From contig JAZLFH010000073.1 in assembly GCA_045615705.1 (NCBI GenBank), forward strand, positions 1 through 20,439: DNA of 20,439 nucleotides, in the 5' to 3' direction. Below, piece by piece: positions 7,109 to 14,501 of the stretch; position 1 is the first letter of the stretch; every line of letters begins with the position of its first letter. The notes beneath the pieces were generated by a model. The model searched no databases and had not been told where the DNA came from. It saw nothing but the letters and a program-made list of their open reading frames with translations. This stretch comes from JAZLFH01 sp045615705. Lineage in GTDB: Bacteria > Bacillota > Clostridia > UMGS1883. Position numbers and translations under genes: made by a program.

Positions 7109-9083
7109 AACTTATATCCGCTAAGTCGATGTACTCTTTTCCCCTTTGTGCGATGTAATCTTTTCTTCCTTGAAGATCATCGCCCAAAAGAAGGTCAAAC
7201 ATCTGTGCCGTTTTTTCTGCTTCATCGGGAAGGACTTGAATTAATCTTCTTGTTTCAGGGTTCATTGTCGTTTCCCACATCATATCGGGTTGATTTTCGC
7301 CAAGTCCTTTGCTTCTTTGAAGTGTTACCTTTTGCCCTGAAAGTTCTTCCAATATCTCCATCTTTTCTCTTTCGTTATATGCAAAATATGTTTTATTCTT
7401 TGTCGTTATCTCAAAGAGAGGAGATTCTGCGATAAAGACTTTTCCTTTTTCTATCAGTGTCGGCACAAGGCGGTAAAGCATGGTTAAAATAAGAGTTCGT
7501 ATCTGAAATCCGTCAACATCGGCATCGGTACAAATTATTATTTTTGCCCACCTGAATGAGTCCATATCAAACGAGTTAAGTTCTTTATTGTGTTTGCTTT
7601 TAACTTCAATTCCGCAACCCAAAACCTTTATCAAATCGACAATTATATCATTTTTGAAGATTTTGTCAAAATCAGCTTTAAGGCAGTTTAAAATTTTTCC
7701 TCTGACCGGGATAATTGCTTGAAATTCAGCATCTCTTCCCTGCTGACATGAACCTAACGCACTATCTCCCTCAACTATATAAAGTTCTCGTTTTTCAATG
7801 TCTTTGCTTCTGCAATTTACAAACTTTTTAACTCTGTTTGTAACATCCATATTCCCCGTGAGTTTCTTTTTGACATTATTTCTTGTCTTTTCCGCCATTT
7901 CACGGCTTCTTTTATTCAATAAAACTTGTTCTGCTATTCTGTCTGCTTCCGGCTTATTCTCTATAAAGTAAACTTCGAGTGTCTGACGCAAGAAATCGGT
8001 CATTGCCTCTTGTATAAACTTGTTTGTAATACTCTTTTTCGTCTGATTTTCATAACTTACAACAGTTGAAAAGCAGTTTGTAACTAAAATAAGGCTGTCG
8101 GCTACATCGTTAAATGTGATTTTACTCTCATTTTTGTTATATTTACCGTTTTGGCGAATGTAAGTATCTATTGCCGAAACAAACGCACTTCTTGTTGCCT
8201 TGTCGGGTGCTCCGCCATATTCGAGAAAACTTGAATTGTGATAATATTCAATCCTGTTTACCTCATTTGAAAAACAAAATGATGCCGAAATTTTGACCTT
8301 GTAGTCGTCCATATCGGCTCTGTCTCTGCCCTTTCGCTCGCCCTCATAAAAAACTGCATCTGTAAGTTTTTTATCGGGGCAAATTTCATTTATATAGTCA
8401 ACTATTCCGTTCTCGTAGACATATTCTTTTTTTTCTGTTTGTCCGTCATTTTTTTGATACGAAAGTTTAAATGTAATTCCCGCATTGACAACAGCCTGCC
8501 TTTTAAGTGCTTCGTCAAAAAACTCAAAAGGAATTTCAATATCGGTAAAAACATTTATATCGGGACGCCACTTTATGTCTGTTCCTGTTTTTCTGCTCTT
8601 TGTTTCTTCTTTAAAAAGTCCGCCTACATTTTCTCCCTTTTCAAAGTAGAGTTTATGCTCATATCCTCCGTAATTTACGGTAACATCCATATACTCTGCA
8701 CTGTACTGAGTAGCACAAAGTCCCAATCCGTTAAGTCCGAGCGAATACATATAACTTTTGCCATCGCCTTTATCGAACTTACCGCCCGCATAAAGTTCAC
8801 AAAATACCAATTCCCAATTGTAGCGTTGCTCTTTTTCGTTCCAATCAAGAGGTATTCCTCTTCCAAAGTCCTTTATCTCAATTGAATTATCCGCATAACG
8901 ATATACCTCTATTACTCTGCCGTGTCCTTCCTTGGCTTCATCAATAGAGTTTGATATTATTTCAAATACCGAATGTTCGCAGCCTTCAATTCCGTCCGAG
9001 CCGAATATAACGCCGGGGCGTTTTCTGACTCTGTCCGCTCCTTTTAAGGCTACTATACTCTCGTTTCCGTAATTCTCAGACAA
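7107..9083 (-). CDS. Atypical type IIA DNA topoisomerase B subunit (GyrB/ParE family)
   Basis: A 658-residue protein with the GHKL ATPase, transducer and TOPRIM modules of GyrB/ParE. The ATPase retains the catalytic Glu in FEIISNSIDEA (E41, N45), the adenine-binding Asp in IKDFGRGIP (D72), LYAGGKF and the QTK loop. The TOPRIM domain has EGDSALGSCQQGRD (E438) and DADVDG (D520, D522, D524). Several normally strict positions differ: the glycine loop reads GLNGLGLCATQ, and the DNA-gate linker reads FGSDGIEGCEHSVFEI. It is therefore a diverged paralogue rather than the housekeeping gyrB. The start is TTG 9083 with GAGG nine bases upstream, overlapping the VanW gene's end by 8 bases. No A subunit (gyrA/parC) lies downstream in the window, which is unusual. 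ParE-like function is inferred. Confidence 0.88.
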   Translation of the reverse strand: MSENYGNESIVALKGADRVRKRPGVIFGSDGIEGCEHSVFEIISNSIDEAKEGHGRVIEVYRYADNSIEIKDFGRGIPLDWNEKEQRYNWELVFCELYAGGKFDKGDGKSYMYSLGLNGLGLCATQYSAEYMDVTVNYGGYEHKLYFEKGENVGGLFKEETKSRKTGTDIKWRPDINVFTDIEIPFEFFDEALKRQAVVNAGITFKLSYQKNDGQTEKKEYVYENGIVDYINEICPDKKLTDAVFYEGERKGRDRADMDDYKVKISASFCFSNEVNRIEYYHNSSFLEYGGAPDKATRSAFVSAIDTYIRQNGKYNKNESKITFNDVADSLILVTNCFSTVVSYENQTKKSITNKFIQEAMTDFLRQTLEVYFIENKPEADRIAEQVLLNKRSREMAEKTRNNVKKKLTGNMDVTNRVKKFVNCRSKDIEKRELYIVEGDSALGSCQQGRDAEFQAIIPVRGKILNCLKADFDKIFKNDIIVDLIKVLGCGIEVKSKHNKELNSFDMDSFRWAKIIICTDADVDGFQIRTLILTMLYRLVPTLIEKGKVFIAESPLFEITTKNKTYFAYNEREKMEILEELSGQKVTLQRSKGLGENQPDMMWETTMNPETRRLIQVLPDEAEKTAQMFDLLLGDDLQGRKDYIAQRGKEYIDLADIS

Positions 9084-10761
9084 CTACTTCGTCCTCCTCG
9101 GGTTTTACTTCGTCCTCCGGCGACACCTCTACACTTCCGCTACTGTCAATGTCTGTATGTTCCCCTTCATTTGTGCTTGTATCGACATCAGCAGTATCGG
9201 GTCCCTTTCTCACAATCTTATCCGAGGCATTGTAATTACTTACGCCAAGGCTTTGTTTTGTTGCGAGTTTATCCCCTTCGTAATATGCTCTGAACGATTC
9301 AACTTTATAGCCGTCAGAACCGTTTTGGTCCACAACAACCTTTCCCGGTGCCAATGTATTATCAACTGTTTCTACGGTCTTAAACGGATAAGTTGCGGTC
9401 TTTACATTTATAAGTCTGATGGTGTATTTTGATTCTTCCTTGTAACCTAAGATTTTTACCGTAAGTGTACGGTTTCTACCGTTTGCAAGAATCTTTATCG
9501 GATAGTTTGAATTGTTTTTGAACTTAAAATCCTGTGTACCGTAATTAACCGTTGCATCCTGTCCGAGAGGAACATACGAAACGGTCATCTGATGGCTTCT
9601 TCTCTCGGTTACTTGTAGGTCAGCATACAGCACTGCGGTATACAATGTTGAAGATACCTGACAAATGCCTCCGCCTACTTCATCTATAACCTTTCCCGAT
9701 GAGTATGCATGAGCAGTTTTAAACCCGCTCTCTGTCGTTCTCTTCCCAACTATTGTGTTAAAAGAGAACTCTTCTCCCGGTTTTAATACCGTACCGTTAA
9801 TTTTGGAGGCGGCAAGTTCAATGTTTGATGCTCTGTTTGCACTGCTCGAAGAATAATTTGTCTTAAACTCGGAAAGCACATCTTTAAACAAAGTCTTTTT
9901 AAGAGTATCCGCCTTAACATTCGGCAATTGAATTTCAACAGGGATACTGTATGACTTACCTTCTTCTCTGTTTTTCTCTATTGTATAAGCGGTGTTAGCT
10001 TTGTCAACCTTAACTCCTATTACCTCGTCATAAATTTTAACTTCTCCGTCTGCTTCTTCAAAAGTTGCATCCTGCATTTGTCTGTCGTACAATTTATAAA
10101 TGTCTTCGGCATTAGGATAAGACGGCTCAATTTTTTCTATATCGAGAATAACCTCCGAAAGAGAATTTTCAAAAGCATTCGTAATCTTTTCAAGTGCTTT
10201 TTCTCTGTTTACCATCATTCCCGATGTTCCGTTTGTTATTACAATATTACTTTCCACAAGTTCACTTGTGTAATCTACAACAAATGTTTCAAGTCCGTCT
10301 GCATTTTCCGTTATAAATGCATTCAACTTCTCTTCATCTACTTTTATTGAGGGTGTAATGTGCTTTTTAAAAATACATGCGTTTACAATTTCGTAAACTT
10401 TCTTAAAAAAGTTTCCTTCTCTTCCCACTTTAAGAGCCTTATTAACACTTTTTTCGGCATCATATCTTGCATCTACCGTTTCTGAGTTAAGAGTGGCCTT
10501 TTTTCCGGATATTACAACCGAAATGTCTTTTTTCCCAAGTTCCCCGCCATATTTACTCTCTACCGCTTTTTTTGCCTCTTGTTCAGTCATAGAACCAACA
10601 TATGTATCATTTACATATACACCGCCGATGATTTTATTTTGGTCGTTTGTAGCACTAATTACAATTCCTGCCGTTGTACTCACAACAGCCAAAATGACAA
10701 CGAGGCAAACCGTTAGTATAAATAGTTTTCTGTTCTTGGAAATCCACTGTGCAATCTGCAA
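9076..10761 (-). CDS. VanW-family surface protein with G5 domain
   Basis: A 561-residue protein anchored by one N-terminal membrane helix (about residues 13-36) with the rest outside the cell. Two repeats resembling the YoaR/PG_binding_4 peptidoglycan-binding region lie at about 50-280. The VanW domain follows at about 305-435, with NTIVGKRTTESGFKTAHAY and GGGICQVSSTLYTAVLYA (starting near 360). A G5-like region (TVETVDNTLAPGKVVVDQ) follows, then an acidic tail (last 45 residues, rich in D, E and S). VanW domains occur near glycopeptide-resistance genes but their activity is not established; no van genes are present here. I choose TTG 10761 because GGAG stands eight bases upstream; an earlier TTG at 10779 lacks a site. 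The 3' end overlaps the topoisomerase gene by 8 bases, so the two are co-transcribed. Confidence 0.9.
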   Translation of the reverse strand: MQIAQWISKNRKLFILTVCLVVILAVVSTTAGIVISATNDQNKIIGGVYVNDTYVGSMTEQEAKKAVESKYGGELGKKDISVVISGKKATLNSETVDARYDAEKSVNKALKVGREGNFFKKVYEIVNACIFKKHITPSIKVDEEKLNAFITENADGLETFVVDYTSELVESNIVITNGTSGMMVNREKALEKITNAFENSLSEVILDIEKIEPSYPNAEDIYKLYDRQMQDATFEEADGEVKIYDEVIGVKVDKANTAYTIEKNREEGKSYSIPVEIQLPNVKADTLKKTLFKDVLSEFKTNYSSSSANRASNIELAASKINGTVLKPGEEFSFNTIVGKRTTESGFKTAHAYSSGKVIDEVGGGICQVSSTLYTAVLYADLQVTERRSHQMTVSYVPLGQDATVNYGTQDFKFKNNSNYPIKILANGRNRTLTVKILGYKEESKYTIRLINVKTATYPFKTVETVDNTLAPGKVVVDQNGSDGYKVESFRAYYEGDKLATKQSLGVSNYNASDKIVRKGPDTADVDTSTNEGEHTDIDSSGSVEVSPEDEVKPEEDEVVV

Positions 10762-10791
10762 AATTATCACTCCAAACAATAAATTACTGTA

Positions 10792-10820
10792 ATTATATCA
10801 TCTAATACCGTTTAAGTAAA
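10792..10820 (-). promoter_or_regulatory. Likely sigma-A promoter of the VanW-topoisomerase operon
   Basis: On the minus strand, -35 TTTACT (10815-10820), 17-base spacer, perfect -10 TATAAT (10792-10797), about 30 bases before the TTG start. Confidence 0.65.
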
Positions 10821-10844
10821 TACTTTATTCTTTATTTAATATTA

Positions 10845-10874
10845 TTGCAAAATTTATTTTATATGTGTTATACT
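10845..10874 (+). promoter_or_regulatory. Likely sigma-A promoter of hflX-yigZ
   Basis: TTGCAA (10845-10850), 18-base spacer, TATACT (10869-10874), 19 bases before the hflX ATG. The -10 is preceded by TGTGT. Divergent from the VanW promoter. Confidence 0.55.
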
Positions 10875-10893
10875 GTTATAAGGATGTGAAATT

Positions 10894-12162
10894 ATGTATC
10901 AAAATGAACAAGTCCCCGAAAGAGCGGTTTTGGTCGGTGTCCATACAAGCGATGATGATATAATAGACAATTCTTCTTACGAAACATTGGAAGAACTCAG
11001 CGAACTCGCCCGTACCGCGGGAGCGGTTGTCGTGGGACAAATGCTTCAAAACAAAATAAAAAAAGACAATGCCACATACATCGGTTCCGGTAAACTTATA
11101 GAACTTTCGGAATTTTGCAAAAATACCGAAGCGGATATGGTCATATTTGACGATGAACTGACCCCTTCTCAAATACGAAATATTGAAAGAGAAGTTTCTG
11201 TTAAAGTAATTGACAGAAGTTCTCTTATCCTTGATATTTTCGCATCTCGCGCCATTTCAAAAGAGGGTAAAATTCAGGTCGAACTCGCTCAGTTAAAATA
11301 CAACCTTCCAAGGCTTACCGGCAGAGGCGTTGCCCTCAGCCGTTTAGGTGGCGGAATAGGAACGAGAGGCCCCGGCGAAACAAAACTTGAAAGCGATAAA
11401 AGACACATAAGAAACAGGATTTCCGTTCTTGAACAAGAATTAAAAGAAATAGAGGAACGCCGTGATGTTTTACGGCGAAAGCGTGAAAAAGAAAACTATG
11501 TAACCGCCGCTCTTGTGGGTTACACAAATGCAGGCAAAAGCACTCTTTTAAATTTATTAACCGACTCAAATATTTTTGCTGAAAATCTTTTATTTGCAAC
11601 TTTGGACCCTACGGCTCGAAGGCTTGACCTTCCTGACGGCAGAAACGCCGTTTTGATAGATACTGTCGGATTTATAAGAAAACTTCCGCACCATTTGATT
11701 GATGCTTTTAAATCAACTCTTGAAGAAGCTACCCGTGCAGATGTTATTTTGCATGTTATTGATGCTTCAAACCCGTCCGCTGATGAAATGATTGAAGTTT
11801 CAGACAGGCTTTTGGCATCTCTTAACTGCAAGGCAAAAACAACCATTGCTGTTTTTAACAAATGCGATGTTATTGAAAACACAAATATAAGACCAAAGGG
11901 TAAATATGACGATTTTGTCTTTGTAAGTGCAAAAACCGGCGAAAACATAGACAAATTAAAAGAAAAATTAGACCAATATCTTCCCGGCAAAAAGAAAAAA
12001 GTAAAACTTTTAATTCCTTACACAAATTCTTCTCTGTCATCAAGACTCCACTCCGAAAAGGGATTTATCAAAGAAGAATTCACGGAAAACGGAACGGTAT
12101 TGGAACTTATGTGTGATGACATTTTATACTCTTTGATAAAGGAGTACGAAATTAATGAATGA
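10894..12162 (+). CDS. hflX: Ribosome-associated GTPase HflX
   Basis: A 422-residue TRAFAC GTPase that in other bacteria splits stalled 70S ribosomes under stress. The N-terminal HflX domain includes the glycine-rich GGGIGTRGPGETKLESDKR, followed by a coiled-coil linker (ISVLEQELKEIEERRDVLRRKREKE region). The G domain has G1 GYTNAGKST (209-217), G3 DTVGF (256-260), G4 NKCD (322-325; the Lys and Asp are canonical) and G5 SAKTG (345-349). The N-terminal subdomain (RAVLVGV to DDELTPSQIRN) is complete, so the protein is full length. The ATG is preceded by AAGGATGTG. The last 8 bases overlap the downstream yigZ-type gene, which implies one operon. Confidence 0.96.
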   Translation: MYQNEQVPERAVLVGVHTSDDDIIDNSSYETLEELSELARTAGAVVVGQMLQNKIKKDNATYIGSGKLIELSEFCKNTEADMVIFDDELTPSQIRNIEREVSVKVIDRSSLILDIFASRAISKEGKIQVELAQLKYNLPRLTGRGVALSRLGGGIGTRGPGETKLESDKRHIRNRISVLEQELKEIEERRDVLRRKREKENYVTAALVGYTNAGKSTLLNLLTDSNIFAENLLFATLDPTARRLDLPDGRNAVLIDTVGFIRKLPHHLIDAFKSTLEEATRADVILHVIDASNPSADEMIEVSDRLLASLNCKAKTTIAVFNKCDVIENTNIRPKGKYDDFVFVSAKTGENIDKLKEKLDQYLPGKKKKVKLLIPYTNSSLSSRLHSEKGFIKEEFTENGTVLELMCDDILYSLIKEYEINE

Positions 12163-12781
12163 ATACCTTACGGTAAAAAAGCGTGCAAGTGATGAGTTCA
12201 CGGAAAAGCGTTCACGCTTTATCGGTTATTGTACGCCTGTAAAAACTGAAGAAGAAGCTGTTTCGTTTATCAATGAAATTCGTGCAAAACACCGTGATGC
12301 CAATCACAATGTGTATGCATACTTAATAAGAGATAACAATATCTCTCGTTTCAGCGATGACGGTGAACCTTCCGCAACTGCCGGACTTCCGGTTTTTGAT
12401 GTTTTAAGGAAAGAAGGCTTAACAGATGTTGCCGTTGTTGTTACCCGCTATTTCGGAGGTATTCTTTTAGGTGGCGGAGGTCTTGTAAGAGCGTATACAA
12501 ACGGTGCGAAAATTGCAGTTGACGCATCAAAAAAAGTATTGATGCTTCCTTGCAGTGAATTCAGTGTAAAATGCGACTACTCAATGTATGAAAAACTTCG
12601 CTATGCATTTGAAATGAAAGGTTATGTAATTGAAAACTCCGATTTTAAAGACTCTGTTACCATATTCGTTTCGTGCAAAGTAAGTGAAAGTGAGGACTTT
12701 AAGGCTCTTGTTGAAGAAACTTCGTTTTCCCGTGCATCAGTTACTTTTATAAAAGAAAAATACGCATCGGTTGAGGTATAA
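12155..12781 (+). CDS. yigZ: YigZ/IMPACT family protein
   Basis: A 208-residue protein of the UPF0029/IMPACT family. The diagnostic motifs are RSRFIGY near the N-terminus, FSDDGEPSATAG (66-77) and VVTRYFGGILLGGGGLVRAY (starting near 95). The C-terminal third (EFSVKCDYSMYEKLRYAFE onward) matches the ferredoxin-like DUF1949 domain found in bacterial members. Eukaryotic IMPACT antagonises Gcn2; the bacterial role is not settled, with proposals around translation or binding to nucleic acid. ATG 12155 overlaps the hflX stop by 8 bases, with GGAG ten bases upstream. It ends at a strong terminator shared with convergent cysE. Confidence 0.94.
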   Translation: MNEYLTVKKRASDEFTEKRSRFIGYCTPVKTEEEAVSFINEIRAKHRDANHNVYAYLIRDNNISRFSDDGEPSATAGLPVFDVLRKEGLTDVAVVVTRYFGGILLGGGGLVRAYTNGAKIAVDASKKVLMLPCSEFSVKCDYSMYEKLRYAFEMKGYVIENSDFKDSVTIFVSCKVSESEDFKALVEETSFSRASVTFIKEKYASVEV

Positions 12782-12783
12782 AA

Positions 12784-12813
12784 AAAGAAAAGTCAATCAC
12801 ATGACTTTTCTTT
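12784..12813. terminator. Bidirectional terminator between yigZ and cysE
   Basis: AAAGAAAAGTCA (12784-12795) pairs with TGACTTTTCTTT (12802-12813) around an ATCACA loop, with A and T tracts outside. The cysE TGA lies within the hairpin (12793-12795). Confidence 0.85.
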
Positions 12814-13434
12814 TTTTATTTCTTTTTCAAGATTTTCAATTCGGATAAGTAACTTGCAAAGTTCCTGCGACATCGGGTCGGGAATATGAATTTGGTCGAG
12901 GTCTTCGTTTCTCTTTGTTTCCTTCTGCCCAACTATTCTTGCAGGAATACCGACTGCGGTTGAATGAGGAGGAACCTCCGAAAGGACTACCGCTCCCGAG
13001 GCAATCTTCGCACCATCTCCTACTTTAAAAGGACCTAAAACTTTTGCTCCCGCTCCAACCATGACATTATCTCCGAGAGTGGGATGACGCTTCCCATTTT
13101 CGTGTCCTGTACCGCCCAATGTTACGCCCTGATATATGGTACAATAATCTCCTATTTCTGCCGTTTCACCTATTACAACACCCATACCGTGGTCTATAAA
13201 CAGACATTTTCCTATCGTTGCACCCGGATGTATTTCAATTCCCGTCATAAATCTTGAATGTTGCGATACCAACCGTGCAAGATAAAATCTTTTATGCTTA
13301 TATAAAAAATGTGCTATTCTGTGGTATATAACAGCGTGAAGTCCCGAGTACAAGAAAAAAACCTGTGCACTGCTTTTTGCGGCAGGATCTCTGTCTTTTA
13401 TGCTCTGTATATTTTCTTTGAGTGCTTTAAACAT
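12793..13434 (-). CDS. cysE: Serine O-acetyltransferase
   Basis: A 213-residue acetyltransferase making O-acetylserine from serine and acetyl-CoA, the first step of cysteine synthesis. The N-terminal alpha-helical domain (1-60) is shorter than in E. coli CysE, as is common in Bacillota. The left-handed beta-helix hexapeptide repeats start at RFMTGIEIHPGATIG (61-75), followed by the catalytic DHGMGVVIGET (81-91) and GVTLGGTG (103-110). The tail (IRIENLEKEIKKEKSCD) is charged and coiled-coil-like. The start is ATG 13434 with GGTGAT upstream; the frame continues upstream through the promoter but that stretch is non-coding. No cysK is adjacent. The predicted leader is only about ten bases, so a T-box or other long riboregulator is excluded with this promoter. 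Confidence 0.95.
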   Translation of the reverse strand: MFKALKENIQSIKDRDPAAKSSAQVFFLYSGLHAVIYHRIAHFLYKHKRFYLARLVSQHSRFMTGIEIHPGATIGKCLFIDHGMGVVIGETAEIGDYCTIYQGVTLGGTGHENGKRHPTLGDNVMVGAGAKVLGPFKVGDGAKIASGAVVLSEVPPHSTAVGIPARIVGQKETKRNEDLDQIHIPDPMSQELCKLLIRIENLEKEIKKEKSCD

Positions 13435-13450
13435 TCTTATCACCAAGTAA

Positions 13451-13479
13451 ACTATACCATTATTTTTTAAATTAAGCAA
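13451..13479 (-). promoter_or_regulatory. Likely sigma-A promoter of cysE
   Basis: Minus-strand -35 TTGCTT (13474-13479), 17 bases, -10 TATAGT (13451-13456). The -35 box lies two bases from the terminator of the preceding gene. Confidence 0.6.
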
Positions 13480-13481
13480 TA

Positions 13482-13510
13482 AAAAAATGACCCTTAATCG
13501 GTCATTTTTT
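13482..13510 (-). terminator. Terminator of the small HPr-like gene
   Basis: AAAAAATGACC (13482-13492) pairs with GGTCATTTTTT (13500-13510) around a 7-base loop. On the minus strand it follows the stop at 13509-13511 and ends in a T run, insulating cysE from upstream transcription. Confidence 0.8.
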
Positions 13511-13757
13511 ATTCGTCTTTACCATAGAGGTTAAATCTGAATAATCTGCTTTCATCATTTTCGTTTTCACACTCAATGGTCGCCTCGGAAAGCCTGCCGC
13601 CCTCAACAACCGACATAATACCGACTATTCTGCAAAATGCTGATTTTAAATTAAGTCTGTCGCCGTCTTTGGTGGTCATCCATACAGCACCCTCGCACTT
13701 TTCAATCTCACTTATAAATGAGTTGATGTCAAGATCGTGTATCTCAAATTTACGCAT
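13509..13757 (-). CDS. Small uncharacterised protein with an HPr-like NLKS stretch
   Basis: An 82-residue protein starting MRKFEIHDLDINSF. I choose the second of two adjacent ATGs (13757) because AGAGG lies seven bases upstream; ATG 13760 is the alternative. The middle, GDRLNLKSAFCRIVGIMSV, resembles the region around regulatory Ser46 of the phosphocarrier HPr (VNLKSIMGVMSL), and both are followed by a glycine-rich turn and a beta strand (LSEATIEC). No histidine stands where HPr has phosphorylatable His15, so it is not a working PTS HPr. I recall similar short clostridial proteins of unknown role, but cannot confirm a family here. It has its own promoter and terminator and is flanked by a hemolysin III gene and cysE. 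Coding status is well supported; function is unknown. Confidence 0.8.
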   Translation of the reverse strand: MRKFEIHDLDINSFISEIEKCEGAVWMTTKDGDRLNLKSAFCRIVGIMSVVEGGRLSEATIECENENDESRLFRFNLYGKDE

Positions 13758-13778
13758 CATATCACCTCTTTCGTGGTT

Positions 13779-13807
13779 ATGATAATACAAGGGATTTTAG
13801 TTGTCAA
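13779..13807 (-). promoter_or_regulatory. Likely sigma-A promoter of the small HPr-like gene
   Basis: Minus-strand TTGACA (13802-13807), 17 bases, TATCAT (13779-13784), between the stop of the hemolysin III gene and the small gene's Shine-Dalgarno site. Confidence 0.65.
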
Positions 13808-13835
13808 TACCTTTTATCAAACTGTAACCAAATAT

Positions 13836-14501
13836 TTACATAACATACAGCAATATGCAGAAAAAGTGGCAAACGCTTCCCAAAAGTACAAAAATATGCC
13901 AAACAGAATGCATATATTTTAATTTTTTCATCGCATAAAACAAAATGCCTATCATGTACACAATTCCGCCCGCCAAAAGAAGTTTTACTCCCATATCTGC
14001 CATATTTAAGGTAAGCCTTTTCCACATAAAAACTACCGACCAACCCATCAAGACATAGAGAAGAATGCTGATTTTTGAAAACTTTTTTAAACTTATTGCA
14101 TTTAAAGTTATTCCGATTGCCGTCAAACCCCATATAACTCCAAAAAGCCACCAACCGCCGTCATTTCTCAATGTGCACAGCGAAAGCGGTGTGTATGTGC
14201 CTGCGATTAAAATGAAAATTGAGCAGTGGTCTATTACCTGAAAAACTTTTTTAGCCTTTTCTTTAACTATTGCATGATACAGCGTACTCATTAAATACAA
14301 AACAATCAAAGAAAAACCGTAAATTGACCCGCTTACAATTCCCCAGACATTGCGGTTTAACGAAGCAAAAACCACCAAAAGCACTGTCGCCGTAACAGAA
14401 AGCAAAGTTCCTGTCCCGTGGGTTACGGAATTAAAGATTTCTTCTCCCAAACTATATCTTTTTTTTGTCGCATTTATCGTTTCATTCTTCAATGGTGTCA
14501 T
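13836..14501 (-). CDS. trhA: Hemolysin III/TrhA family seven-helix membrane protein
   Basis: A 221-residue protein with about seven membrane helices, in the PAQR-related hemolysin III (YqfA/TrhA) family. The conserved polar set is visible: GEEIFNSVTHG (E20, N24, H28), STLYH (S73, H77), DHCSIFILIAGTYTP (D92) and MHSVWH near the C-terminus (H198, H202). In PAQR relatives these residues bind zinc. Despite the name, TrhA has been linked to membrane homeostasis rather than haemolysis. ATG 14501 overlaps the ricT stop by 20 bases, and a TTG at 14492 is the alternative start. The Shine-Dalgarno site is weak, so expression probably depends on coupling to ricT. No clear terminator follows. Confidence 0.9.
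   Translation of the reverse strand: MTPLKNETINATKKRYSLGEEIFNSVTHGTGTLLSVTATVLLVVFASLNRNVWGIVSGSIYGFSLIVLYLMSTLYHAIVKEKAKKVFQVIDHCSIFILIAGTYTPLSLCTLRNDGGWWLFGVIWGLTAIGITLNAISLKKFSKISILLYVLMGWSVVFMWKRLTLNMADMGVKLLLAGGIVYMIGILFYAMKKLKYMHSVWHIFVLLGSVCHFFCILLYVM

Noticed and set aside
9076..10761. Glycopeptide-resistance role for the VanW gene
   Set aside because: No vanH, vanA/B-type ligase, vanX or vanR/S genes nearby; VanW/G5 proteins are common in clostridia without resistance.
11520..11990. 156-codon minus-strand frame inside hflX
   Set aside because: Antisense to the GTPase motifs of hflX; no independent support.
13435..13479. N-terminal extension of cysE to 13479
   Set aside because: The extra 15 codons coincide with the -35, spacer and -10 of a good promoter, and a Shine-Dalgarno site precedes ATG 13434.
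13804..14154. 116-codon minus-strand frame overlapping the hemolysin III gene
   Set aside because: It is the same strand in another frame within a gene with complete family motifs; no ribosome binding site.
13836..14501. Haemolytic toxin function for the hemolysin III gene
   Set aside because: The name is historical; the conserved residues are those of PAQR-like membrane proteins, and context is housekeeping.
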